Assembly: GCA_045615885.1 (NCBI GenBank)
Contig: JAZLFR010000032.1
Coordinates: 24,221-88,220, forward strand
Source of the DNA: UBA1765 sp045615885
GTDB taxonomy: Bacteria > Fibrobacterota > Fibrobacteria > Fibrobacterales > Fibrobacteraceae
DNA: 64,000 nucleotides
Direction: 5' to 3'
The first letter of the stretch is position 1, and each line of letters opens with the position of its first letter. The notes beneath the pieces are model-generated. The model was given only the letters and a program-made list of their open reading frames with translations, searched no databases and was not told the origin of the DNA. The translations under genes and the position numbers were made by a program. Below are positions 7,796-16,838 of this stretch, one piece after another.

Positions 7796-7831
7796 AAAAA
7801 CTCCCAGGCCAAGTGTCTGGGAGTTTTTTTT
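7796..7831 (+). terminator. Terminator before the dcw cluster
   Basis: Stem AAAAACTCCCAG / CTGGGAGTTTTT with a 9-base loop and a long T run. It isolates the upstream gene from mraZ. Confidence 0.9.
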
Positions 7832-7936
7832 GTATTTACGGTAAAATAAGATCCATTTTGTTCACCACTCCATAGATACGCACAAAATCTGCACAAACTT
7901 TTAAGGGGAATTTTTGGCGGTTTTCAAAAAATGTAT

Positions 7937-7964
7937 TTGCTAGGTGGGTAAAAGTGGCTATATT
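7937..7964 (+). promoter_or_regulatory. Likely mraZ promoter
   Basis: TTGCTA (7937-7942), a 16-base spacer and TATATT (7959-7964). The spacer contains two of the MraZ-type boxes, as expected for an autorepressed promoter. The -35 box is weak. Confidence 0.55.
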
Positions 7965-7988
7965 TGTCTTGTTGTGTTGAAAAGTGGT
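7944..7988 (+). promoter_or_regulatory. Phased MraZ-binding boxes
   Basis: GTGG-like pentamers recur on a 10-base period: GTGGG (7944), GTGGC (7954), TTGTC (7964, poor), GTGTT (7974) and GTGGT (7984). Two carry AAAA in front, giving the AAAAGTGG word known for MraZ boxes. MraZ forms rings that bind such direct repeats and represses the dcw operon in studied bacteria. Confidence 0.7.
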
Positions 7989-7998
7989 AAAGTGTAGT

Positions 7999-8475
7999 AT
8001 GAATTTTTCATCTTTCATAGGACAAGCCAAAACGGCTATCGACGGAAAGGGAAGGTCTGCCTTCCCTAGGGAATTCCGTCGCCAGCTTTCGGCTGCCGAT
8101 GGGGAAGAGCTCGTGGTCACTCGTGGCCCGGACCGCACCCTCCGGTTGTATGTCCTACCCGAGTATGAAAAGTTCATGGCGGAATTGGACTCTAGGCCCG
8201 ACCACCGTCAAACCGAATATCTTCGGAGAGCCCTCTGTGCGACATTCGTTGTACCAGACGGCCAGAACCGCATTTTGCTACCCAAAAATTTGCTTGAGTA
8301 CGCCGAACTGGCAGGCGAGGTCCTGTACGTTCCGGCAAGCGGTAAAACTCTGGAGATGTGGAACCCAGATCGATACGAAGCGAAGTTCGGATTTACTTCC
8401 GAAGATTCCTATGCGGCTTTCGATGCGGCGTTCTACGGCGAAGGTTTGACGGAGGGCACAAATGGCAGCAAATAG
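7999..8475 (+). CDS. mraZ: MraZ, transcriptional regulator of the dcw operon
   Basis: Ring-forming DNA-binding protein with two AbrB-like/SpoVT domains; it usually represses its own operon. The ATG at 7999 is preferred to a GTG at 7984 because it gives the family start MNFSSFIGQAKTAIDGKGR; the ribosome-binding site is weak. The product is 158 residues. The two DxxGR-type motifs are DGKGRSAFP (first half) and DGQNRILLP (second half). It is first in the dcw operon and overlaps rsmH by 14 bases. Phased GTGG boxes lie just upstream, including one ending 10 bases before the start codon. Confidence 0.93.
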   Translation: MNFSSFIGQAKTAIDGKGRSAFPREFRRQLSAADGEELVVTRGPDRTLRLYVLPEYEKFMAELDSRPDHRQTEYLRRALCATFVVPDGQNRILLPKNLLEYAELAGEVLYVPASGKTLEMWNPDRYEAKFGFTSEDSYAAFDAAFYGEGLTEGTNGSK

Positions 8476-9496
8476 TCCCCGTCAAAACATTTTACATACA
8501 AATGAAATTTCTGCAGTTCGCGAACATTCCGCTGCTGCAACCGCTGGCGTAGAAAACGGCGTATTCTATCACGATCCTGTGATGCTTGCAGAGTGCCTTG
8601 AAGGCCTGAACATCAAGGAAGATGGCGTATATGCTGATTGCACGCTCGGTGGTGGCGGCCATTCGTACGCGATTGCAAATAAATTAAATACGGACGGAAC
8701 TTTGCACGCGTTTGACCGTGACGAAGAAGCCGTCGCGTTCGCGACCAAGCGCCTTGCTGGCGTCGCCCCGCAGTTCATTGTGCATCCGGTTCCGTTTGCA
8801 GAAATCGGGCACGAAATTGCTGCAAGTAGCTTGGATGGCGTTCTTTACGACCTTGGCATCAGCAGCCACCAGGTGGATGATTCCAGCCGCGGCTTTACGT
8901 TCGTTGGCAATAATCCGCTTGACTTGCGCATGGACAAGCGCGAAAGCGTTTCTGCGCAGGAATGGCTCCGCACGGTTGGTGCAGACGACCTTGCCGCAGC
9001 GCTCCGCAAGAATGCCGACATGGATCGTGCATTCAAGCTCGCGACCCGCATTATCGAAGTCGCCGCAAAGACAGCCGAAGAGAACCGCGACATTTTGCCG
9101 TCCGACATCAAGGCTATTGTCGAGGGTGTGTTCCCCGACAAGCTCCGCGATGCAAACAGCTTGCTTGCCCGCGTATTCCAGGCGGTGCGCATGGAAGTGA
9201 ACGGCGAACTCCGCCAGATTGAAGAAAGCATCCGCTCTGCGGTGGAATGCCTGAAGATTGGTGGCCGCCTCGTGATCATGAGCTACCACTCTGTGGAAGA
9301 CCGCTGCGTAAAGGATGTTTGCGCTGAATTTGAAAAGGCATGCATTTGCCCGCCGGAACTGCCGATTTGCAGGTGCGGTGGCAAGTGCCAAAAGCTTAAG
9401 AAGGTGCTGCGCAAGCCGCTAGTGCCGAGCGAAGCTGAAATCAAGATGAACTCGCGGGCTCGTTCCGCCAAATTAAGGGTGTACGAACGAGTATGA
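8462..9496 (+). CDS. rsmH: 16S rRNA (cytosine(1402)-N4)-methyltransferase
   Basis: SAM-dependent methylation of C1402 in the ribosomal decoding centre (formerly mraW). The product is 344 residues. The family start YHDPVMLAECL appears only after about 35 residues, so this protein carries an N-terminal extension. The SAM motif is DCTLGGGGHS and the substrate site has DLGISSHQVDD. An extra Cys-rich loop CICPPELPICRCGGKC sits near the C terminus, where many homologues also have cysteines. GGAGGG lies 6 bases before ATG. It overlaps mraZ and ftsL (4 bases). Confidence 0.94.
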   Translation: MAANSPRQNILHTNEISAVREHSAAATAGVENGVFYHDPVMLAECLEGLNIKEDGVYADCTLGGGGHSYAIANKLNTDGTLHAFDRDEEAVAFATKRLAGVAPQFIVHPVPFAEIGHEIAASSLDGVLYDLGISSHQVDDSSRGFTFVGNNPLDLRMDKRESVSAQEWLRTVGADDLAAALRKNADMDRAFKLATRIIEVAAKTAEENRDILPSDIKAIVEGVFPDKLRDANSLLARVFQAVRMEVNGELRQIEESIRSAVECLKIGGRLVIMSYHSVEDRCVKDVCAEFEKACICPPELPICRCGGKCQKLKKVLRKPLVPSEAEIKMNSRARSAKLRVYERV

Positions 9497-9816
9497 AAAC
9501 GCGTGTGATGTCGATTGTTTCGCAGACTTCCAACAGGGAGTGGATCGCTTATGCAGCGGTTATCGTCCTGTTGTTTGTGCTGTACTTCATTCTCGATTTG
9601 AGATTGCAGAGCAGTTACAGGGCGCTCGAACGTGAACGCTATTACGAAGAAGTTGCAATTGACTCTTTGCAGAGCGAGATTTCGCTTGCCGATTTGCAGG
9701 TGTACACCTTGTCTGCTTTGGAACGTATTCGCCCGATGGCCGAAAACCTTGGGCTTGGCATGTATGAGCCTGCTTATAAAGTGATGCTCGCAACAACGAA
9801 GGAGGACCGCAAATGA
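9493..9816 (+). CDS. ftsL: FtsL-like division protein
   Basis: Small bitopic protein expected to bridge FtsQ(B) and the FtsW-FtsI synthase at the septum. Assignment is mainly by position (between rsmH and ftsI) and architecture: 107 residues, a short cytoplasmic N terminus, one transmembrane helix (WIAYAAVIVLLFVLYFILDL), then a heptad-like segment of about 45 residues. Sequence conservation in FtsL is always low. It shares ATGA overlaps with both neighbours, so translation is coupled. Confidence 0.8.
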   Translation: MKTRVMSIVSQTSNREWIAYAAVIVLLFVLYFILDLRLQSSYRALERERYYEEVAIDSLQSEISLADLQVYTLSALERIRPMAENLGLGMYEPAYKVMLATTKEDRK

Positions 9817-11780
9817 AGATGACGCGTTTGTTTGTGTGCGCCCTGTTCCTTGCGTTTATCTGGATTTTCCTGTTTGTGACTGTGTTCACGATGCAGGTCG
9901 TAGAAACGGAAGAGTATCAGCTTATGGCCAAGAGCAACGCGGTTCGCAGTGAAACGATCGGTGGCGAACGTGGCAAGATCATGGATCGTAACGGCAAGGT
10001 TCTTGCCGATATGTACACTAAGACGACTTTCGAAACGACCGTACGCGAACGCAAAGATCGCAAAGGCCGTGCAATCAGGGATTCCGTGACCGGAGTTGCC
10101 GTCTTGGATACGGTTGTCAAGATGCACAAGAGCCGCGAAGGCGTGTTCCCGATGGGTTCCGTGGCATCGCAGATCATTGGCAAGCTCGGCAAAGATGGCA
10201 AGGGATCCTTTGGCATTGAAAAGACGTTTGACGAAAAGCTCCGTGGCCGCGTTGGTTTCCGTCGCAAAATTCAGAATAACAATGGCAAGGAAGTTTTTGG
10301 TCTTGGCGAAGTGATGGCGGAATCCGATGCCGGCTTGAACCTTGTTCTTACGGTTGATGCCTCCATTCAGGAATCTGTCGAAAAAATTTTGAAGGAAGGT
10401 GTTGACGAGTTCGAGGCAAAGAGCGCAAGCGCTGTCGTGATTGACCCGTATACCGGCGATATTTTGGCTGCTGCCACATACCCGACTTTTGACCCGAACG
10501 CAAAGAGTAGCGGCGTTGGCGCACAGACAAAGTGCGGCGTGTTTACGCTCCCGTACGAACCTGGTTCCACGTTCAAGGTCGTGACTGCTCTTGCCGCCCT
10601 CGAAGAAAATACCGTGACCGTAGACCAGATTTTTGACGATGAGCACGGAGCTTGGAAGTTGCCGAGCGGCGATGTTATTCGCGAGCATGATGGCAAGGAT
10701 CTTGGCAACATGAACATGGCGGAAGCCCTGGCGAAGTCTTCGAACATTGTCTATGGCAAAATTGCTGAAAGCGTTGGTAAAGAAAACTTCTACCGCTTTA
10801 TTCGCAACTTTGGCTTTGGTTCCAGAACTTCGAAGGAATTGCCTGGTGAAGAACCTGGGCGCATTACAAAGCCGCACGAAACGCGTTGGAGTGGCCGTAC
10901 CTTGCAGACGATGGGCTTTGGCCACGAATTGCTTGTGACGCCAATACAGATGGCCATGGCATTTGCTGCCGTTGCAAACGGCGGCAACCTCATGGAACCG
11001 CGCATTGTGCGCGAATGGCGCGATGAAAAAGGCAATGTCGTAGAAAAGACGGAACCGACTAAGCTTCGCCGCATGGTTTCTGAAGCTACCGCGGCAAGCC
11101 TCCGCGAAATGCTCCGCGGCGTGGTGGCTAGCGGTACGGCAATGCGCGTGAATTCAAAGGCTTTGCCTGAACTTGAATTTGGCGGAAAGACTGGCACTGC
11201 AGAAAAGTATAGCCAAGAAAAGAAGGGCTACGATAGGCATCGCCAGATTGCTTCTTTCATTGGCCTTGCCCCTGCGGCAGACCCCAAGTATGTATGCCTT
11301 GTGCTTTTGGATGAACCGATGAAGCATGGTGTTGGCGGCGCCTCTGCAGGCCCTATGTTCCGCAAGATCATGGAAGACATCTACTTCAACCCGAATACGT
11401 CGCCGCGCGCCTTTAGAATGTCTGCCGGCGAAGAGGTTCGCCGTTGCGAAAAGAACTGGAATGGCATGAGCATTGAACGTGCAAAGGAATGGGCTGAATC
11501 GAGGGCTTGCGCCTTGAACGTTGTTGGCGAAGGCGATGTCGTGATTGCTTCTGTTCGCGAAACCGCCGATTCCGTGACACTCATGCTCGGTACCGATCAG
11601 ATTGTGGAAATGCCTGACCTCAAGGGTCTTTCTTTGAAGGAAGCCTTGAAGGTGCTTGGCGACGCTCATTTGCAGGTGGAATTTAGTGGCAAGGGCCGCG
11701 TAGCCGTTCAGGAACCGAAGCCTGCAACTCAGCTTGAACGCGGCCAGATTTGCAAACTGGTTTTGAAAGAGAAGGTTTAG
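9813..11780 (+). CDS. ftsI: Septal peptidoglycan transpeptidase (PBP3) with C-terminal PASTA domain
   Basis: Cross-links septal peptidoglycan together with FtsW. The 655-residue product has an N-terminal membrane helix and a PBP dimerisation domain (GERGKIMDRNGKVLAD). The transpeptidase domain has all three motifs: Ser252 in GSTFK, S309-x-N311 in KSSN, and Lys459 in GGKTGTAEK. The last 65 residues (from about EMPDLKGLSLKEALKVL) form one PASTA domain. That is common in Gram-positive PBP2x/SpoVD and less so in classic diderm FtsI. It is coupled to ftsL by an ATGA overlap and followed by murE after 1 base. Confidence 0.93.
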   Translation: MKMTRLFVCALFLAFIWIFLFVTVFTMQVVETEEYQLMAKSNAVRSETIGGERGKIMDRNGKVLADMYTKTTFETTVRERKDRKGRAIRDSVTGVAVLDTVVKMHKSREGVFPMGSVASQIIGKLGKDGKGSFGIEKTFDEKLRGRVGFRRKIQNNNGKEVFGLGEVMAESDAGLNLVLTVDASIQESVEKILKEGVDEFEAKSASAVVIDPYTGDILAAATYPTFDPNAKSSGVGAQTKCGVFTLPYEPGSTFKVVTALAALEENTVTVDQIFDDEHGAWKLPSGDVIREHDGKDLGNMNMAEALAKSSNIVYGKIAESVGKENFYRFIRNFGFGSRTSKELPGEEPGRITKPHETRWSGRTLQTMGFGHELLVTPIQMAMAFAAVANGGNLMEPRIVREWRDEKGNVVEKTEPTKLRRMVSEATAASLREMLRGVVASGTAMRVNSKALPELEFGGKTGTAEKYSQEKKGYDRHRQIASFIGLAPAADPKYVCLVLLDEPMKHGVGGASAGPMFRKIMEDIYFNPNTSPRAFRMSAGEEVRRCEKNWNGMSIERAKEWAESRACALNVVGEGDVVIASVRETADSVTLMLGTDQIVEMPDLKGLSLKEALKVLGDAHLQVEFSGKGRVAVQEPKPATQLERGQICKLVLKEKV

Positions 11781-11781
11781 T

Positions 11782-13191
11782 ATGGAAGTGCTTGAAACAT
11801 TGTTGAATGCAGGCCGTGTCGGTGGCCTTTGCGATGATTCTCGCAAGGTCAAGGCTAACGATCTGTTCTTCTGCTTCCCGGTTGCTACGGCTGCCGACTT
11901 CGCTCGCTCCGCAAGTGAAGCGGGTGCTTGCGCCATTGTCGGCGAAACTGAAAAGCCTGCGGGCGTGACTTGCGAATGGATTAAGGTTGAATCTGTTAAG
12001 GAAGCTCGCAAGGCTGCTGCAGAAATCTTCTACAGGAACCCGTTCGAAACGCTCCGCGTGCATGCTGTGACCGGCACGAACGGCAAAACGACAAGTGCGT
12101 TCCTTATGCGCGAAATGCTTGCCGCGGCTGGCCGCGTTCCTGCCTTGCTAGGCACAATCTGCAGCCGCATCGGCGATACCGTCGTTCCTTCTGCACTTAC
12201 GACACCGGGCCTTTTGGAATTGTATGCATTTGCCCGCAAGGCTGTTGACGCCGGTGCAACCGACCTCGTGATGGAAGCTTCTTCGCACTCCCTGGTGCAG
12301 GGCCGCATGGATGGCATTCGCTATGCAAGCGCATTGTTCAGCAACCTGACGCAAGACCATTTGGATTACCACAAGACTTTTGAAAATTACTTCCAGGCAA
12401 AGCTTCTGCTCTTTACAAAGTATCTGGCAGATAACGGCGTGGCTGTAATCAACATCGATGACGAATACGGCAAGCGCATTGCAGAAATTTTCAAGGGCCG
12501 CAAGGTTCTCGTTTCGCGCCTCGGCAGTGAATTTGCCGATGTCAAGCCGAGCGTTGCCCCGGTAATTGCCGAAAACGGCACAGACATTACATTGCCGCTC
12601 GTTGCCAAGGAAACATTGCACACGCGCCTTTGCGGTGAATTCAATGTAGACAACGTGATGCTCGTGACTTCCTGGGCTTTTGCTCTTGGCATTGACGAAA
12701 GTGCAATCCGCTCCGCCTTGAACACAGTCAAGGTTCCGGGCCGTTTTGAAAAGGTCTATGACGAAAACAATCGTCATGTGATTGTTGACTACGCACACAC
12801 CCCGGATGCGTTGGAACGCGTCCTGAAAACTGCCCGCACTCTTTGCAAGGGTAGCTTGAATGTCGTGTTTGGCTGCGGCGGTGACCGCGATAAAACCAAG
12901 CGCCCGATCATGGGTGGCATTGCAGAAAAGAATGCAGACAAGGTCTATGTGACTTCCGATAACCCGCGCACAGAAGACCCGCAAGAAATTTTGAAAGACA
13001 TCATGGCCGGCATGAATGGCAACTACCATCTTGAAGCCGACCGTGCCGCAGCTATCAAGCTTGCTTGCTCGGAATTGAATGAGGGCGACTGGCTTGTTGT
13101 AGCCGGCAAGGGCCATGAAGACTACCAGATTATTGGAACCGTGAAGCACCACTTTGATGATGCAGAAGAAGTAAGGAAGGCTTTCGCATGA
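11782..13191 (+). CDS. murE: UDP-MurNAc-tripeptide synthetase (meso-DAP adding)
   Basis: Adds the third stem-peptide residue to UDP-MurNAc-L-Ala-D-Glu using ATP. The product is 469 residues, the usual size. The ATP loop is VTGTNGKTT (about 96-104). The DNPR motif at 393-396 predicts meso-diaminopimelate as substrate rather than lysine, which implies DAP-type peptidoglycan. It overlaps murF by four bases. No ribosome-binding site of note precedes it, and the gap to ftsI is one base, so translation is probably coupled. Confidence 0.95.
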   Translation: MEVLETLLNAGRVGGLCDDSRKVKANDLFFCFPVATAADFARSASEAGACAIVGETEKPAGVTCEWIKVESVKEARKAAAEIFYRNPFETLRVHAVTGTNGKTTSAFLMREMLAAAGRVPALLGTICSRIGDTVVPSALTTPGLLELYAFARKAVDAGATDLVMEASSHSLVQGRMDGIRYASALFSNLTQDHLDYHKTFENYFQAKLLLFTKYLADNGVAVINIDDEYGKRIAEIFKGRKVLVSRLGSEFADVKPSVAPVIAENGTDITLPLVAKETLHTRLCGEFNVDNVMLVTSWAFALGIDESAIRSALNTVKVPGRFEKVYDENNRHVIVDYAHTPDALERVLKTARTLCKGSLNVVFGCGGDRDKTKRPIMGGIAEKNADKVYVTSDNPRTEDPQEILKDIMAGMNGNYHLEADRAAAIKLACSELNEGDWLVVAGKGHEDYQIIGTVKHHFDDAEEVRKAFA

Positions 13192-14579
13192 TGAAGCTCG
13201 ATTTGACAATCGCAGAAATGTGCGACATTCTGGAGACTGCGCCGGTGAATGTGCCGGCGAGGACTCTCCGTCGTAAAGTGACGCTTTGCATGGATTCCCG
13301 CGAAGCGGATAAGGGTTGCGTTTTTTGGCCGATTTGCGGCGAACGCTTTGATGCACACAAGTTTGTAAAGCAGGTAGAAGAAAAAGGAGCCGTGATGAGC
13401 GTCGTTAACGAAGCCAAGGTCGCAGAAGGTCAATTTGCAGCATACGCACCGGTTGCTGATACAACGGAATCGTTGCTGAAGCTTGCTAAGGGTTACCAGC
13501 GCCGCTTTAAGCTCAAAAAAGTCGGCATCACAGGCAGCAACGGCAAGACGACTACCAAGGAAATGACCAAGGCAGTGCTCAGTCGCAAGTACAATACCAT
13601 GGCTACCGAAGGCAACTTCAACAACCATATCGGCGTGCCGCTCACCCTCTTCCGCCTCAAGCATGAAAACGAAGCTGCAATTGTTGAAATGGGCACGAGC
13701 GGCCCGAATGAAATCAAGCCGCTTTCCATGGCTACCGAGCCGAACATCGCCGTGATCACGAACATTGGCGCAAGCCACTTGGAACGCCTCAAGGATCTTG
13801 ATGGCGTATTCAAGGAAAAGATCACGATTGCTGCCGGCCTCCAGAAGAACGGCTTGCTCATCGTGAATGCCGATGACCCGCATTTGACGAAGGTTCGCGC
13901 CACAAAGAACTACAAGGTGGTTTCTTTTGGCATTCGCCGCGGTATGATCAAGGCAGAAAACGTGGTGATCGGCGATGACGGATGTGCAATGTTCAAGGTC
14001 GGCCGCACTGTAATCCATTTGAATGTTCCTGGCATTCACAATGTCTACAACGCACTTGCTGCCTTTGCGGTGGGCGAGGCAATGCGTGTGCCGAAGGCAG
14101 AAATTGCAAAGGCCCTGAATGGCTTCAAGGCAACTGGCATGCGCATGGAAATCCGCCAAGGTAACGGCTTCCGCGTTGTTTCTGACTGTTACAATGCAAA
14201 TCCGAATTCCACCCGCATGGCAATTTCCACCATCGGTTCCTTGGACAATGCAAATCGACGCATCGCAGTTCTTGGCGACATGCTTGAACTGGGCAAGGAA
14301 TCCGTTGCCATGCACAAAGAAATTGGCGGCCTCATTCCGGAATCCAATTTCAACATGCTCTTGACCATCGGTGATCGCGCAAAGGATATTGCCAGGGGCG
14401 CCATTGCAAAGGGCTTCCCGAAGAAGCTTGTGAAGCATTTTGAAAATCAGCAGGACTTGCTCTGCTTTTTGGCAGAAAATGTCTGCATCGATGACATCGT
14501 GCTTGTGAAGGGCTCCCACGGCATGCATTTGGAACGCGTCGTGGATTCACTCCTTAAAATGGAAGCTGTCGGCGTATAG
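13188..14579 (+). CDS. murF: UDP-MurNAc-tripeptide:D-Ala-D-Ala ligase
   Basis: Adds D-Ala-D-Ala to complete the UDP-MurNAc-pentapeptide. The product is 463 residues. The ATP-binding loop is ITGSNGKTTTKE (114-125) and the catalytic-domain segment NFNNHIGVPLTL is typical. The Mur ligase C-terminal domain carries DCYNANPNS. The start could be either of two adjacent ATGs (13188, 13191). Normally mraY follows murF; here ftsW follows directly. Confidence 0.94.
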   Translation: MMKLDLTIAEMCDILETAPVNVPARTLRRKVTLCMDSREADKGCVFWPICGERFDAHKFVKQVEEKGAVMSVVNEAKVAEGQFAAYAPVADTTESLLKLAKGYQRRFKLKKVGITGSNGKTTTKEMTKAVLSRKYNTMATEGNFNNHIGVPLTLFRLKHENEAAIVEMGTSGPNEIKPLSMATEPNIAVITNIGASHLERLKDLDGVFKEKITIAAGLQKNGLLIVNADDPHLTKVRATKNYKVVSFGIRRGMIKAENVVIGDDGCAMFKVGRTVIHLNVPGIHNVYNALAAFAVGEAMRVPKAEIAKALNGFKATGMRMEIRQGNGFRVVSDCYNANPNSTRMAISTIGSLDNANRRIAVLGDMLELGKESVAMHKEIGGLIPESNFNMLLTIGDRAKDIARGAIAKGFPKKLVKHFENQQDLLCFLAENVCIDDIVLVKGSHGMHLERVVDSLLKMEAVGV

Positions 14580-14594
14580 TTTTTGGGGTTGGTT

Positions 14595-15764
14595 ATGGTT
14601 GACATGCACAAAGTAAGAGTTCTCTCGGGCTTTAAAGGAATCGACATCTTTTTGTTGGTTTCTGTAGTCGCGCTTTGTGTTATCGGCGTGATCTTCATCT
14701 ATTCCGGTTCCGGCTCCAACAACGCCCTGCTTGTTCGCCATTTGGTTTTGCTTGGCATTGGTGTCGGTGCTATGCTTGGAGGCATGGCTATAGACCATTC
14801 TGTTTGGCGAGCCAGCTATGACTTGATTTTCATTGCTTGCATTCTTCTTTTGATTTCAGTGTTTGTGTTTGGACGAAGTGATTATGGTGCGGCCCGTTGG
14901 ATTCCAATAGGAAGCTTTCAATTCCAGCCTTCGGAATGCATGAAGTTCGCCCTTTGCTCGTTCCTGGCGGTAAAGCTTTCGACTTTCAAGAATTGGAGAG
15001 AGTTGAAGGTGCCGTTGATTTGGACCATAGGCGTTTTCGTGTTGATTGCAAAGCAGCCGAACTTCTCCATGATGCTTTTGTGCGGCGGTATGATAGGCTT
15101 GTTTTTGCTCGTTGCGAATTTCCCGGTTAAGGCTCTCATGATTGCTCTTGCAGTAAGCGTGACTGCTGGCCTAATCTACGGTTTTTCTGCCGATTACAGA
15201 AAACAGCGCTTTGAAGTCTTTATTGACCCGGAATCAGATGCAGATGGCAAGGGCTTTCAGTCGAGGCAAATGAAAATTGCAGTCGGTAACGGAGGCTTGC
15301 TCGGGCAGGGCATTGGCTATGGCACGCAAAAGAACGGCTATATCGCATTCTCCTATAAAGATGGCATGTTTGCGCTCGTAGCCGAAGAAGGCGGCTTCAA
15401 GGTCACTGCGGCCGTGCTGCTTTGCTTCCTCTGCATTTTGTGGCGTGGCTATGTCATTGCGGAACGCGCAAGGTGGGTACATTCCAAGTATGCGATGTTC
15501 CTGGCTTTGGGCCTGACTGCGTTTATCGTGATGAATGCGCTCATGCACATTGCAGTGTGTACGGGCAGGTTCCCGACGACAGGGCAGCCGCTGCCGTTCA
15601 TCAGTTACGGTGGTACGAATTTGATTATGAACATGTTCTTTGTAGGTGTGCTTTTGAACATTTCCAAGGAACATACTGGCAGAAGGTTCAAGTTTGAAGA
15701 AGTTGCTTCAGATTTTGATCCGATCGAATGTGAACATCCAACATCGAGGTTCAGAAGTGTCTAA
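14595..15764 (+). CDS. ftsW: FtsW, septal peptidoglycan glycosyltransferase (SEDS)
   Basis: Polymerises lipid II at the septum with FtsI. The 389-residue product has about ten hydrophobic helices. The SEDS signature GRFPTTGQPLPFISYGGT lies near the C terminus, and FGRSDYGAARWIPIG marks the loop after helix 3. Neighbours support FtsW rather than RodA. The ATG at 14595 has GGGG 6 bases upstream; a TTG at 14583 would begin inside that site. It overlaps murG by 8 bases. Confidence 0.92.
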   Translation: MVDMHKVRVLSGFKGIDIFLLVSVVALCVIGVIFIYSGSGSNNALLVRHLVLLGIGVGAMLGGMAIDHSVWRASYDLIFIACILLLISVFVFGRSDYGAARWIPIGSFQFQPSECMKFALCSFLAVKLSTFKNWRELKVPLIWTIGVFVLIAKQPNFSMMLLCGGMIGLFLLVANFPVKALMIALAVSVTAGLIYGFSADYRKQRFEVFIDPESDADGKGFQSRQMKIAVGNGGLLGQGIGYGTQKNGYIAFSYKDGMFALVAEEGGFKVTAAVLLCFLCILWRGYVIAERARWVHSKYAMFLALGLTAFIVMNALMHIAVCTGRFPTTGQPLPFISYGGTNLIMNMFFVGVLLNISKEHTGRRFKFEEVASDFDPIECEHPTSRFRSV

Positions 15765-16836
15765 GAAGTTCTTGTTTGTTTGCGGTGGCACTGGTGGCCA
15801 CATTTTCCCGGCCGTGGCAATTGCGGAAAGCCTCAAGAAAAAGGGTGTTGAAAGCATTACTTTTGCCGGTCGTAAGGATTCCATGGAAGAACGCCTTGTT
15901 ACAGCTTCTTCCAATTGGCCCTATGAATACATTACTGCAGAACCGCTCCATCGCGGCTCCCTGATGCAGAATTTGAAATTGCCGTTCAAGCTTGCTAAGT
16001 CCCTTGCAGTTGCCAAGAGCGTTATCAAGCGTGTGCAGCCAGATGCCGTTGTGGCTACTGGCGGCTATGTTTCCTTGCCGATTGTCTATGCCGCTGGTAA
16101 CGCTGGCATTCCGGTGTACCTTCAGGAACAGAATGCCGTTGCAGGCCTTGCGAACAAGGTGGGTTCCCGCAACGCAAGAAAGATCTATGTGACTTCCAAG
16201 GAAGCAGCAGCTTTCTTCCCGCAGGGTAAAACAGAAATTTTTGGCAACCCGGTGCGCAACTTGCCAGATGCAGCAACCCTTGCTCGCCCGGCTGAATTCC
16301 CGGAAGGCAAAAAGTGCGTGTTCGTGACAGGCGGCTCCCAGGGTGCCCGCGGCATCAATGTCAAGATGGAAGAATCCATCAAGCGAATCGTTGCTGACGA
16401 AAGCGTTTCTGTAGTTTGGCAGGTCGGTGCAAAGAATGTTGACGAAATCAGCGCCCGCCTTGGTGAATTGCCGAATGTGAAGGTCGCAGGCTTCTTGAAC
16501 AACATGTATGCCTACTACCAGTATGCTGATGTGATTGTTAGTCGCGCGGGCGCAAGCGCCCTGGCCGAAATTCTTGCCTTTGGCAAGCCGACCGTGCTCC
16601 TGCCGTTTCCGCATGCAACTGCAAACCATCAGGAAAAGAATGCGCGCGTCGTTGAAAACGCGGGCGCAGGCTATGTGGAACTTGACAGTGACCCGAACGG
16701 TGTCTGGGACAAGGTCGATTCCTTGTTGAAGGACGATGAAAAACGCAACAAGATGGCTGCTGCTGCAAAGTCGCTCGGCATGCCGGATGCCGCCGACAGA
16801 ATTGCCGACGCAATTTTAAAGGACTTGGGAAAATAA
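15757..16836 (+). CDS. murG: MurG, lipid II synthase
   Basis: Transfers GlcNAc to lipid I at the inner membrane face. A GTG start at 15757 is chosen because GAGG lies 7 bases upstream and it gives 359 residues, the usual MurG length. An upstream in-frame start at 15694 would add 21 unlikely residues inside ftsW. The GT28 donor and acceptor loops are seen: GGTGGHIFPA near the N terminus, TGGYVSLP, GGSQGARG and the C-terminal SRAGASALAE. It is followed two bases later by murC. Confidence 0.94.
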   Translation: MSKKFLFVCGGTGGHIFPAVAIAESLKKKGVESITFAGRKDSMEERLVTASSNWPYEYITAEPLHRGSLMQNLKLPFKLAKSLAVAKSVIKRVQPDAVVATGGYVSLPIVYAAGNAGIPVYLQEQNAVAGLANKVGSRNARKIYVTSKEAAAFFPQGKTEIFGNPVRNLPDAATLARPAEFPEGKKCVFVTGGSQGARGINVKMEESIKRIVADESVSVVWQVGAKNVDEISARLGELPNVKVAGFLNNMYAYYQYADVIVSRAGASALAEILAFGKPTVLLPFPHATANHQEKNARVVENAGAGYVELDSDPNGVWDKVDSLLKDDEKRNKMAAAAKSLGMPDAADRIADAILKDLGK

Positions 16837-16838
16837 AT

